From JBBQVO01 sp038211505 (lineage in GTDB: Bacteria > Chloroflexota > Dehalococcoidia > DSTF01 > JACRBR01), in NCBI GenBank assembly GCA_038211505.1, contig JBBQVO010000004.1:1-42378 (forward strand): DNA of 42,378 nucleotides, written 5' to 3'. Numbering within the stretch: the stretch's first letter is position 1; each line of letters begins with the position of its first letter. The position numbers and the translations under genes were made by a program. Positions 15,819 through 22,923 of this stretch are shown here, one piece after another. Below the pieces are notes generated by a model. It ran no database searches and was not told the origin of the DNA. It saw only the letters and a program-made list of their open reading frames with translations.

Positions 15819-16376
15819 ATGCCCACGTACATTGCGCTGCTTCGTGGCATCAACGTGGGCGGCAACGTAATCGTTCCGATGTCAGATCTGCTTGAGTTGG
15901 TGACCGAGCTGGGATTCGAGGACGCGAAGACGCTGCTGCAGAGCGGCAATCTCGTGTTCCGGGCGGCGGCCAAGAGCGCGCCGGCGCTCGAACGCCAGCT
16001 GGAAGCGGCGACGGAGAAGCGCTTCGGGCGGCCGATCACGTACATGGTGCGCAGGTCGAGGCAGTGGGGCGATGTCGTCGCAAGGAACCCATTTCCGGAC
16101 GAGGCGGCGCGCGATCCGGCGCATCTCGTCGCTACGTTTTTGAAGGATGCCCCGGCGGCAACGACCGAGGCGACGTTGCGGGCGGCGATCGAGGGGCCGG
16201 AGACGATCCACCTGGATGGCGACCATCTCTACGTCTATTATCCTGCCGGCATGGGCCGCTCGCAGCTAACGAACAAGCTCATTGAGGACAAGCTCTGCAC
16301 GCGAGCGACGGCGCGGAACTGGAACACCGTCCTCAAGCTCGCGGCTCTGGCTGCGACAAGGGTTGATGGCGGCTAG
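15819..16376 (+). CDS. DUF1697 family protein
   Basis: A 185-residue cytoplasmic protein that opens with YIALLRGINVGG, the signature of DUF1697. It also carries LLQSGNLVF and a C-terminal ATARNWNTVLKL, typical of the family's conserved ends. No function is established for the family. The start is ATG 15819, with AGGAGG 10 nt upstream. It runs in the same direction as the mutase gene, but a probable terminator stands between them. Confidence 0.88.
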   Translation: MPTYIALLRGINVGGNVIVPMSDLLELVTELGFEDAKTLLQSGNLVFRAAAKSAPALERQLEAATEKRFGRPITYMVRRSRQWGDVVARNPFPDEAARDPAHLVATFLKDAPAATTEATLRAAIEGPETIHLDGDHLYVYYPAGMGRSQLTNKLIEDKLCTRATARNWNTVLKLAALAATRVDGG

Positions 16377-16393
16377 GCCGATAGCGTAGCGTC

Positions 16394-16427
16394 ATCGCAG
16401 GGCGGCGCCGCCTGCGATATTATTTGT
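16394..16427 (+). terminator. Rho-independent terminator after the DUF1697 gene
   Basis: ATCGCAGG-g-CGGC (16394-16406) folds onto GCCGCCTGCGAT (16407-16418), a 12-bp stem with one bulged base, followed by the T-rich ATTATTTGT. The same AT-rich tail contains TATTAT and could double as the -10 of the mutase promoter. Confidence 0.5.
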
Positions 16428-16469
16428 ATACCCGGGCGACCCGCCGAACGCGGGCGCAGAGGAGGCTCG

Positions 16470-18161
16470 ATGGCCGAGACGAACGGCGACGGACATAAGA
16501 TCGGCGCCAACATCCGTCAAGATGTCGCGCGCTGGGAGTCGACGACGCTGAAGAAGGCGCTCGATCGTGGCGGCGAGCGACAGCCCTCGTTCGCGACGAC
16601 GTCGACGGAGACGCGTCGCCTCTACACGCCGCTCGACACGGAGAAGCTCGACTACGATCGTGATCTCGGCTATCCGGGAGAGTTCCCGTACACGCGCGGA
16701 GTGCAGGAGACGATGTATCGCGGGCGGCTCTGGACGATGCGCCAGTACGCGGGCTTCGGCACGGCGAAAGAGTCGAACGAGCGCTTCAAGTTTCTGCTCG
16801 GCCAGGGGCAGACAGGGCTCTCCGTGGCGTTCGATCTGCCGACACAGATCGGCATGGACTCCGACGACCCGAACGCGGACGCGGAGGTCGGCCAGGTCGG
16901 CGTCGCGATCGATTCGCTCGCCGACATGGAGGACATGTTCGACGGTATTCCGCTCGATCGCGTGAGCACGTCGATGACGATCAACGCGCCTGCGTCGGTG
17001 CTCGTCGCGATGTATATGGTCGTCGCCGAGAAGCAGGGCGTGCCCGCCGGTGACGTGATGGGGACGGCGCAGAACGACGTCCTCAAGGAGTACGTCGCGC
17101 GCGGCACGTACATCTACCCGCCGCGCCAGTCGCTGCGGCTGGCGGCCGATCTGATCACGTACTGCGCGCGTAATGCGCCGAAGTTCAACAGCATCAGTGT
17201 CAGCGGCTATCACATCCGCGATGCCGGCTCGACGGCGGCGCAAGAGATCGGCTTCGCCTTCTCGAACGCGATCGCCTATCTCGAAGCATGCCAGCGGTCC
17301 GGCGTCGATATCGACGACGTGGCGCCGCGCATCTCGTGGATCTTCAACACGCACAACAACTTCTTCGAAGAGATCGCCAAGTATCGCGCGCTCCGCCGCA
17401 TGTGGGCGCATCTGCTGCGCGATCGCTTCGGGGCGAAGGATCCGAATTCGTGGAAGCTGCGCACGCACATTCAGACCGGCGGCGCGACGCTGACGGCGCA
17501 GCAGCCAGAGAACAACGTCGTGCGCGCGTCGATCCAGGCGCTCGCTTCCGTGCTCGGCGGCGTGCAGTCGATGGCGCTGTCGTGCTTCGATGAGGCGCTG
17601 GCGATCCCGACGACGGAGGCGCAGCGCACGGCGCTTCGCACGCAGCAGATCATCGCACACGAGTCGGGCGTGACGGACACGGTCGATCCGTTCGGTGGAT
17701 CCTACTATGTCGAATCGCTGACGGACGAGATCGAAGCGAAGGCGAACGAATACATCGATCGGATCGAGGATATGGGTGGCGCGGTGGCGGCGATCGAGTC
17801 CGGCTACGTGCAGACGGAGATCCAGGAAGCCGCCGTGCAGCAGCAGCAGGACATCGAGTCCGGCAAGCGCGTTGTCGTCGGCGTCAACCGCTTCCGCAGC
17901 GATGAGGCGCCGGCGCCGGTCATCTTCCGCGTCAACACCGAGCTCGCCCGCGGCCAGATGGAGCGCCTGCGTCGCGTCCGCACCGAGCGCGACAGCTCCG
18001 CCGCGAAGTCTGCACTCGTCGCTCTCAACGCCGTCGCGCGCGGCGACGACAACCTCATGCCGGCGATCCTCGATGCCGTCCGCGCCTACGCGACGCTCGG
18101 CGAGATCTGCGGCGAGCTGCGCGCGGTGTGGGGTGAGTACCGGCCGCCGACGGTGGTGTAG
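16470..18161 (+). CDS. Methylmalonyl-CoA mutase, catalytic large subunit
   Basis: A 563-residue acyl-CoA mutase catalytic chain without the C-terminal cobalamin-binding domain, so it needs a separate B12 subunit. The N-terminal TIM barrel contains TRGVQETMYRGRLWTMRQYAGFG and a long conserved core. Substrate-selecting positions look methylmalonyl-type: Tyr93 in RQYAGF (Phe in isobutyryl-CoA mutase) and Arg211 in ARGTYIYPP (Gln in isobutyryl-CoA mutase). Gln79 replaces an aromatic residue common in the family. It interconverts (R)-methylmalonyl-CoA and succinyl-CoA. The start is ATG 16470, with GAGGAGG 4 nt upstream. DUF3052 follows 16 bp later. No small subunit, MeaB chaperone or epimerase is in the window. 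Confidence 0.88.
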   Translation: MAETNGDGHKIGANIRQDVARWESTTLKKALDRGGERQPSFATTSTETRRLYTPLDTEKLDYDRDLGYPGEFPYTRGVQETMYRGRLWTMRQYAGFGTAKESNERFKFLLGQGQTGLSVAFDLPTQIGMDSDDPNADAEVGQVGVAIDSLADMEDMFDGIPLDRVSTSMTINAPASVLVAMYMVVAEKQGVPAGDVMGTAQNDVLKEYVARGTYIYPPRQSLRLAADLITYCARNAPKFNSISVSGYHIRDAGSTAAQEIGFAFSNAIAYLEACQRSGVDIDDVAPRISWIFNTHNNFFEEIAKYRALRRMWAHLLRDRFGAKDPNSWKLRTHIQTGGATLTAQQPENNVVRASIQALASVLGGVQSMALSCFDEALAIPTTEAQRTALRTQQIIAHESGVTDTVDPFGGSYYVESLTDEIEAKANEYIDRIEDMGGAVAAIESGYVQTEIQEAAVQQQQDIESGKRVVVGVNRFRSDEAPAPVIFRVNTELARGQMERLRRVRTERDSSAAKSALVALNAVARGDDNLMPAILDAVRAYATLGEICGELRAVWGEYRPPTVV

Positions 18162-18177
18162 AGTCGAGACGATTCTC

Positions 18178-18567
18178 ATGCCTGATGCCGCGCTCGCATT
18201 GGCGAAGAAGCTTCAGATCAAGCCGGCTGCGCGCGTCCTCGCCCTCGATGCGCCCGACGGCTATCTCGATCGCCTCGCTCTGCCCGATGGAGCGATCGCA
18301 GATCATCGCGCTCGCGGCATGTATGACGTCGTTCAGCTGTTCGCGAAGATGCAAGCGGACGCGGAGCGACGCGCGCCTGCCGCGACGAAAGCGCTGAAAC
18401 CGGGCGGCGTGCTTTGGATCTGCTGGCCGAAGGGATCGTCGAAGATGAGTACGGATCTGAATCGCGACATTCTCTATCGTGCGATGCAGGCGATCGGCTT
18501 GCAGGCCGTGTCTAACGTCTCGATCGATGAAACATGGTCGGCGCTGCGCTTCAAGCCGATCGCGTGA
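18178..18567 (+). CDS. DUF3052 family protein
   Basis: A 129-residue cytoplasmic protein. YDVVQLFAKMQADAERR, then LKPGGVLWICWPKGSS and a final SIDETWSALRFKP, are the hallmarks of DUF3052. The segment around PGGVLW resembles part of a methyltransferase fold but lacks a SAM-binding glycine motif. Its position 16 bp after the mutase stop suggests co-transcription. It is not the missing B12-binding subunit: no DxHxxG motif is present. The start is ATG 18178; no strong Shine-Dalgarno sequence, so translation may depend on the upstream gene. Confidence 0.78.
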   Translation: MPDAALALAKKLQIKPAARVLALDAPDGYLDRLALPDGAIADHRARGMYDVVQLFAKMQADAERRAPAATKALKPGGVLWICWPKGSSKMSTDLNRDILYRAMQAIGLQAVSNVSIDETWSALRFKPIA

Positions 18568-18592
18568 CGACGTGGCGGGCGGCAAGTGGCAC

Positions 18593-18651
18593 CGCGCGGG
18601 GTGAAACGCCCGCGCTACGATGGAACGCGCGTGATGACACGCACGCGCTAC
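18593..18651. repeat. REP-like palindromes, copies 3 and 4 (second degenerate)
   Basis: CGCGCGGGGTGAAACGCC core followed by GCTAC (18593-18618). A degenerate second unit ending in CACGCGCTACC follows directly (18624-18651). Both belong to the family seen at 7155 and 7241 and again lie between convergent genes. Confidence 0.65.
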
Positions 18652-18692
18652 CGTTGAGACGCGGCGGTTGGGATGAATTCTTCGACGCTCTA

Positions 18693-19622
18693 CTAGTCGT
18701 CGCGGATCCGATCGAGCGCCTTCTGTAGATCAGGCGGAAGGGGCGCCTCGAACCTCATCTCCGCGCCGGTCGCCGGATGCGTGAAGGTGATCTTCCAGGC
18801 GTGCAGGAAGTGCCTCGCGACGAGTGGCGACGACTTGCCGTAGACGCGATCGCCGACGATCGCATGTCCGATAGCGCCGAGATGCACGCGGATCTGATGC
18901 GTCCGCCCCGTCTTCGGCCGCGCTTCGATCAGCGACGCGCCGTTGAAGCGCTCGAGCAGGCGGTACGCGGTGACGGACTCGCGGCCGCCGGCGACGATCG
19001 CCATGCGCTTGCGATTGCGCGGGTCGCGGGCGATCGGCGCGTCTACGACGCCCTCCTCCGGCTTCGGCGTGCCATCGACGAGCGCGAGGTATGTCTTCTC
19101 GACGCGGCGCTCGCGGAGCTGCCGCGCCAGCCCGTTGTGCGCCGCATCGTTCTTGGCGACGAGGATCACGCCCGACGTGTCGCGGTCGAGCCGGTGCACG
19201 ATGCCCGGTCGCAGGACGCCGCCGATGCCGGAGAGATCGTCGCAATGCGCCAGGATCGCATTCACCAGGGTCTTCGAGGTGTGGCCGGGCGACGGATGCA
19301 CCGTCATGCCCGCCGGCTTGTTGACAACGACGAGGTCGGCGTCTTCGTAGAGAATGTCGAGGGCGATGGCCTCCGGCTGCGCCGTGGCATCGACGGCGGC
19401 CGGCACCTCGACGACGACGGCCTGCCCCGCTTCGACGCGCATCGACGCTTTCACTCGCGCGCCATCGACGCGCACCATGCCCTCGTTGATCAGCTTCTGC
19501 ACACGCGATCGCGTCAGCGACGGCACGAACCGCGTCACGAATACATCGAGCCGCTCGCCGCTCTCGTCGGCGATCAGCTCAATCGTCGCCGGTTCGATGG
19601 GTTCCCGCGTCCATTGCCGCAT
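18693..19622 (-). CDS. rluD: RluA/RluD-family 23S rRNA pseudouridine synthase
   Basis: A 309-residue pseudouridine synthase. An S4 RNA-binding domain comes first (ERLDVFVTRFVPSLTRSRVQ, then VRVDG), then the catalytic domain with HRLDRDTSG, whose first Asp is the nucleophile. GRTHQIRVH and a C-terminal HFLHAWKITF follow. RluD-type enzymes modify helix 69 of 23S rRNA. The start is uncertain: ATG 19622 is used. Longer starts at 19643, 19667 and 19670 exist, none with a good Shine-Dalgarno sequence. It overlaps the 3' end of lspA by 44 bp, so the two form an operon, an arrangement common in bacteria. Confidence 0.88.
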   Translation of the reverse strand: MRQWTREPIEPATIELIADESGERLDVFVTRFVPSLTRSRVQKLINEGMVRVDGARVKASMRVEAGQAVVVEVPAAVDATAQPEAIALDILYEDADLVVVNKPAGMTVHPSPGHTSKTLVNAILAHCDDLSGIGGVLRPGIVHRLDRDTSGVILVAKNDAAHNGLARQLRERRVEKTYLALVDGTPKPEEGVVDAPIARDPRNRKRMAIVAGGRESVTAYRLLERFNGASLIEARPKTGRTHQIRVHLGAIGHAIVGDRVYGKSSPLVARHFLHAWKITFTHPATGAEMRFEAPLPPDLQKALDRIRDD

Positions 19623-20202
19623 CGCCCGAGGCGGGTGACGCATCAGTGATGGCGATCGGCGCGGCATCACCGCCGCCGTGGTCTTTCTTCTCCGTCTCTT
19701 GTAACGCGAAGAAGATCAGCACGGCGATGATGCTGACCGTGATGCTCGAGTCCGCGACATTAAATGTAGGGAAGCGGCCCACATTGATGAAGTCAGTCAC
19801 CTCTCCGACGCGCACGCGGTCGATCAAATTGCCAAGCGCGCCGCCTAGCTGCATGCCCAACGCCACACGGATGAGGCCGTGATCCATCGGCGGGTAGACG
19901 TAGTATACGACGATCGCCGCCAGTCCGAGGACGCTGGTGATGATCAGAAACGGCGTCTGTCCCTGCAGGATGCCGAACGCCGCGCCGCTGTTGACGACGT
20001 GAACGATCTTGATGAAGCCGAGGCTGTGATTCCAGGTCGTGTAGAGCGGCACATGCTCGCGCACCAACCACTTCGTGTACTGATCGGCGGCGATGACGAT
20101 CGCGGCGATGACGAAGAAGATGAGATCGCGCCGCCAGCGCGACGTAAATCGCTGGCCAACGCTGGTCTGGCGGGGCGCCGTGAGCGCATCGGGGGAATTC
20201 AC
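19579..20202 (-). CDS. lspA: Lipoprotein signal peptidase
   Basis: A 207-residue inner-membrane aspartyl protease that removes the signal peptide from diacylglyceryl-prolipoproteins. Four transmembrane segments are visible. The catalytic pair is Asp137 (GEVTDFINVG) and Asp151 (FNVADSSI), and GNLIDRVR precedes it. It has an N-terminal extension of about 25 residues and a hydrophilic, Ala/Asp-rich tail of about 35 residues that is longer than usual; the tail overlaps the start of rluD. The start is GTG 20202, without a clear Shine-Dalgarno sequence. Confidence 0.92.
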   Translation of the reverse strand: MNSPDALTAPRQTSVGQRFTSRWRRDLIFFVIAAIVIAADQYTKWLVREHVPLYTTWNHSLGFIKIVHVVNSGAAFGILQGQTPFLIITSVLGLAAIVVYYVYPPMDHGLIRVALGMQLGGALGNLIDRVRVGEVTDFINVGRFPTFNVADSSITVSIIAVLIFFALQETEKKDHGGGDAAPIAITDASPASGDAAMDAGTHRTGDD

Positions 20203-20273
20203 TGCGAGCAGGATAACAACTCCGGCGCGTCGGTTGGTTGCGCAAGCGTTTCAGGGCCTCGTTTCACAGGTTT

Positions 20274-20297
20274 GTAGCGCGGGCGTTTCAGCCCGCG
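20274..20297. repeat. REP-like palindrome, copy 5 (inverted orientation)
   Basis: GTAGCGCGGGCGTTTCAGCC core: the reverse complement of the family found at 7155, 7241 and 18593. Unlike those it lies between divergent genes (lspA and the thioredoxin-like gene). The 247-bp gap also holds TACAGT (20380-20385), a weak -10 candidate. Confidence 0.7.
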
Positions 20298-20449
20298 CCG
20301 TCCGGCAGTAACGTGCGCGCGCGCCATCTCGTCTACCACCACCGGACAGCCGATCTCGTCCGGAGCGCGCTGTAGATGTTACAGTGGGTGGACGTCGCGG
20401 CGGTGCCGCAGGCGCACGATCGCGAGCGTAGAACGAAGGAGTTTTCGTC

Positions 20450-21055
20450 ATGGTGCAGCAGAAGCAAAGTACGGTCACGCCTGAGCGCTTCGACAGCGCC
20501 ATGACCTACAAAGACTACGTCGCCGGCATCGAGCGCAACCAGAAGCGCTTTGAAGAGAACTACGCCGAGACGACGGTTGCGGCCGAGGATCTCGCGAAGC
20601 TCAAGTCGCTGATGGCGAAGCCGAACGGCCCCGCGAAGCTGCTCGTCATCGGCGAGGATTGGTGTCCCGACGTCTTCCGTGGCATGCCCGTCTTCGCGCG
20701 GCTCGCCGAAGCTTCCGGCCTCGAGATGCGCGTCCTCAAGCGCGACGACAACAAAGACGTGATCGCCGAATACCTCAAGGACGGCGAATTCGAGTCGATC
20801 CCCGTCGCCGTCTTCTATACGAAGGACATGGACGAGATCGCCCACTTCAACGAGCGGCCCGCGCTCGCCAACGACGAGATGCACACGAAGCTGGCCCCGA
20901 TGTACCAGCGGATGCGCAAGCCCGACGCCACGCCCGAGGAGAAGGAGGCGATGAAGCAGGAATACATCGCCTTCCAGAACGGCCCCATCTGGTCCAACTG
21001 GCGTCAGGAGACCATCCGCGAGTGCCTCCGCCTCATCGAAGCCAAGCTCGCGTAA
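20450..21055 (+). CDS. Thioredoxin-family protein with a single active-site Cys
   Basis: A 201-residue cytoplasmic protein with a thioredoxin-like fold. The active-site loop reads EDWCPDVFRGMP, so the usual WCPDC motif has lost its second Cys (Val instead). The cis-Pro segment is SIPVAVFY. The protein therefore cannot carry out ordinary dithiol-disulfide exchange but could use a monothiol mechanism or act in binding. The C-terminal third is helical and charged. The start is ATG 20450, with AAGGAG 8 nt upstream. It is monocistronic: a strong terminator follows. Confidence 0.75.
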   Translation: MVQQKQSTVTPERFDSAMTYKDYVAGIERNQKRFEENYAETTVAAEDLAKLKSLMAKPNGPAKLLVIGEDWCPDVFRGMPVFARLAEASGLEMRVLKRDDNKDVIAEYLKDGEFESIPVAVFYTKDMDEIAHFNERPALANDEMHTKLAPMYQRMRKPDATPEEKEAMKQEYIAFQNGPIWSNWRQETIRECLRLIEAKLA

Positions 21056-21081
21056 ACGCCGGTTCATTTCGAGACAAGAGA

Positions 21082-21112
21082 AAGGGAGCTGCGCATCGCG
21101 GCTCCCTTCTTC
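21082..21112 (+). terminator. Rho-independent terminator after the thioredoxin-like gene
   Basis: AAGGGAGC (21082-21089) pairs with GCTCCCTT (21101-21108) across an 11-nt loop, followed by CTTCG. It lies 26 bp after the stop codon. Confidence 0.7.
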
Positions 21113-21220
21113 GTGCCACACGGTCGCGCAGACCGTGCGTCAAACGCCAGTGGCCGGTATATAAAGGCAGGCTTGAGGCGCGTTGGGGTTGTTTTCGCGC
21201 CGGAGTACGAAGGACTGCGC

Positions 21221-22423
21221 ATGAGGTTTTACGAGTTTGAGGCGAAGGCGCTGCTGGCGAAGGCCGGCGTGCCGGCATCGAAGGGCGGGGCGGCGAACTC
21301 GGCCGACGAGGCGGCGCGCATCGCCGGTGAGATCGGCAGCGAGGTCGTATTGAAGTCGCAGGTGCTGACCGGCGGGCGGATGAAGGCCGGCGGCATCAAG
21401 TTCGCTTCGAGCGCGGACGAGGCGCACACGGCCGCAGAGCACATCCTGAAGCTGGAGATCAACGGCCAATCGCCGCGCTGCGTGCTCGTCGAATCGAAGC
21501 AGCCGGTGAGGCGCGAGTACTACGCGGGCGTCATCTACGACGCCGTCGCGAAGCTGCCCGTGGCTATCTTTAGCGACATGGGCGGCATCGACATCGAGGA
21601 AGTAGCCGAGAAACACCCGGAGCACGTCGCCCGCGCCCACTTCTCGACGTTTCAGCCGTTGCAGGAGTTCAAGTTCAAGGAGTTGGTGGCGTCGCTGGGC
21701 ATCAGCGGCAACGAGCTGAACCAGATCAGCCGCATCATCTCGCGACTGGCGCGCGCGTTTCTGACGTACGGGCTGACGCTCGCCGAGATCAACCCGCTGG
21801 CGCAGCTGGATGACGGCACGATCATCGCGCTCGACTCGCACTGCGACATGGAAGAGGAAGCGCGAGAGCAGCAGTCGGCGATCCTGAAAGAACTGGGTAT
21901 CGGCGGCGAGGAGACGCGGCTAGCGCGGCCGCCGACGCCGTTCGAGATCAAGGGCGCCGAAGTCGACGCGTCGGATCATCGTGGCGTGGCAGGGCGCGTC
22001 GTCGAATTCGACGGCAATCTGGGCTGCGTGATCGGCGCCGGCGGCGGTAGCCTGACTATCTTCGATGCGCTGCGCAAGCACGGCGGCAAGCCGGCGAACT
22101 ACTGCGAGATCGGCGGCAACCCGAGCGTCAAGAAGGCCTGCGAGCTGACGAAACTGATCCTCAGCAAGCCAGGCGTCGAGAAGATTTGCGTGATCATGAA
22201 CGTTGTCAGCAACACGCGCGTCGATATCGTCGCGCGCGGCGTGATCAAGGGCGTCGTCGAGAGCGGCTACGATCCGGCGGAGAAGATCGCCATCTTCCGC
22301 ATCCCCGGATCGTGGGAGGAAGAGGGTTACAAGATTCTCGAGAAGTACGGCGTCGACTACGCCGACCGCACCGTGCCCATGTCGGAGGCGGCGCGGCGGG
22401 CTGTGGAGAAGGTGAGTGGCTAG
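21221..22423 (+). CDS. Succinyl-CoA synthetase beta-like, ATP-grasp acyl-CoA ligase subunit
   Basis: A 400-residue ATP-grasp chain of the SucC/malate-CoA ligase beta family. The N-terminal nucleotide site is SEVVLKSQVLTGGRMKAGG. LAEINPLAQLDDG carries metal-binding residues near the middle. The C-terminal half is the ligase domain with CEIGGNPS, where classical SucC has a GGG motif. It would join a dicarboxylic acid to CoA with ATP, or run in reverse to make ATP. The divergence from SucC makes the exact acid uncertain (succinate, malate or another). The start is ATG 21221, with GAAGGA 6 nt upstream. The alpha-like partner follows 500 bp later, separated by an inserted GIY-YIG element. Confidence 0.82.
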   Translation: MRFYEFEAKALLAKAGVPASKGGAANSADEAARIAGEIGSEVVLKSQVLTGGRMKAGGIKFASSADEAHTAAEHILKLEINGQSPRCVLVESKQPVRREYYAGVIYDAVAKLPVAIFSDMGGIDIEEVAEKHPEHVARAHFSTFQPLQEFKFKELVASLGISGNELNQISRIISRLARAFLTYGLTLAEINPLAQLDDGTIIALDSHCDMEEEAREQQSAILKELGIGGEETRLARPPTPFEIKGAEVDASDHRGVAGRVVEFDGNLGCVIGAGGGSLTIFDALRKHGGKPANYCEIGGNPSVKKACELTKLILSKPGVEKICVIMNVVSNTRVDIVARGVIKGVVESGYDPAEKIAIFRIPGSWEEEGYKILEKYGVDYADRTVPMSEAARRAVEKVSG

Positions 22424-22425
22424 GT

Positions 22426-22882
22426 GTCATTCTGAGCGAAGCGAAGAATCTCTCCGATGTCACAACGAGTGCAGTGTCACAGCGTGCTTCATCGTCGCGC
22501 ACTGTCATTGTGAGCGCAGCGAAGAACCGCGGTGCCCTGGGTGGTATCTCTCCGATGTCACAACGAAAGCAGTACTACGTGTACATCATGGCGAGTCGCT
22601 CCCGCGTCATCTACACCGGAGTTACGAATAACGTCAAGGCACGCGTTGAGCAGCACAAGAGCGGGATGGTCAAAGGTTTCTCCTCGCGATATGACACGAC
22701 GATGTTGGTTCACGTCGAATCGACTGAGGACGTGCTTGCCGCGATCGAACGCGAGAAACAGATCAAGGGGTGGCTTCGTACGAAGAAGGTGGCGCTGATC
22801 GAAGACACGAATCCGGACTGGAGTGACTTGAGCGAAGAGTTGTTCGGTGATCGGAGAGATTCTTCGCTTCGCTCAGAATGAC
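22426..22882. mobile_element. Inverted-repeat element carrying a GIY-YIG gene
   Basis: The left end (22426-22463) and right end (22847-22882) are near-perfect inverted copies of a 36-38 nt sequence whose core is GAGCGAAGCGAAGAATCTCT; they differ by a 2-nt indel. A second, interrupted direct copy of the left end spans 22504-22572. The ends enclose one gene, a GIY-YIG nuclease. Its start codon lies in the inner left repeat and its stop codon in the right repeat. The unit occupies 457 of the 500 bp between the two acyl-CoA ligase genes. Solo relatives of the right end occur at 25319-25375. A target duplication was not seen. Confidence 0.6.
22555..22881 (+). CDS. GIY-YIG nuclease domain protein (YhbQ-like)
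   Basis: A 108-residue single-domain GIY-YIG protein: YYVYIM (residues 7-12) and IYTGVT (19-24) are the two signature strands. Arg30 in KARVEQHK is the expected catalytic Arg. EREKQIKGWLR and LIEDTNPDWSDL complete the family pattern. Such domains cut DNA near one strand and occur in UvrC and homing endonucleases. The last ten or so residues (GDRRDSSLRSE) are encoded by the right inverted repeat rather than by the family's normal C-terminus. The start ATG 22555 is within a repeat copy. Its location inside terminal inverted repeats suggests a role in spreading or maintaining them (inference). Confidence 0.82.
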   Translation: MSQRKQYYVYIMASRSRVIYTGVTNNVKARVEQHKSGMVKGFSSRYDTTMLVHVESTEDVLAAIEREKQIKGWLRTKKVALIEDTNPDWSDLSEELFGDRRDSSLRSE

Positions 22883-22923
22883 AGGCTGAACGGGCACGAC
22901 ACCGGCTGTGACCGGCGCCGGCG

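Noticed and set aside
16392..18179. A 595-codon open frame on the minus strand across the mutase gene
   Set aside because: It is antisense to a clear methylmalonyl-CoA mutase. The translation is Arg/Asp/His-rich with no family motif and reflects GC-rich codon use.
18178..18567. The missing B12-binding small subunit of methylmalonyl-CoA mutase
   Set aside because: No DxHxxG motif and no B12 Rossmann fold. The sequence matches DUF3052 features instead.
22424..22557. Short peptides such as SERSEESLR in several frames around the repeats
   Set aside because: They are translations of the dispersed repeat in different frames, not proteins.
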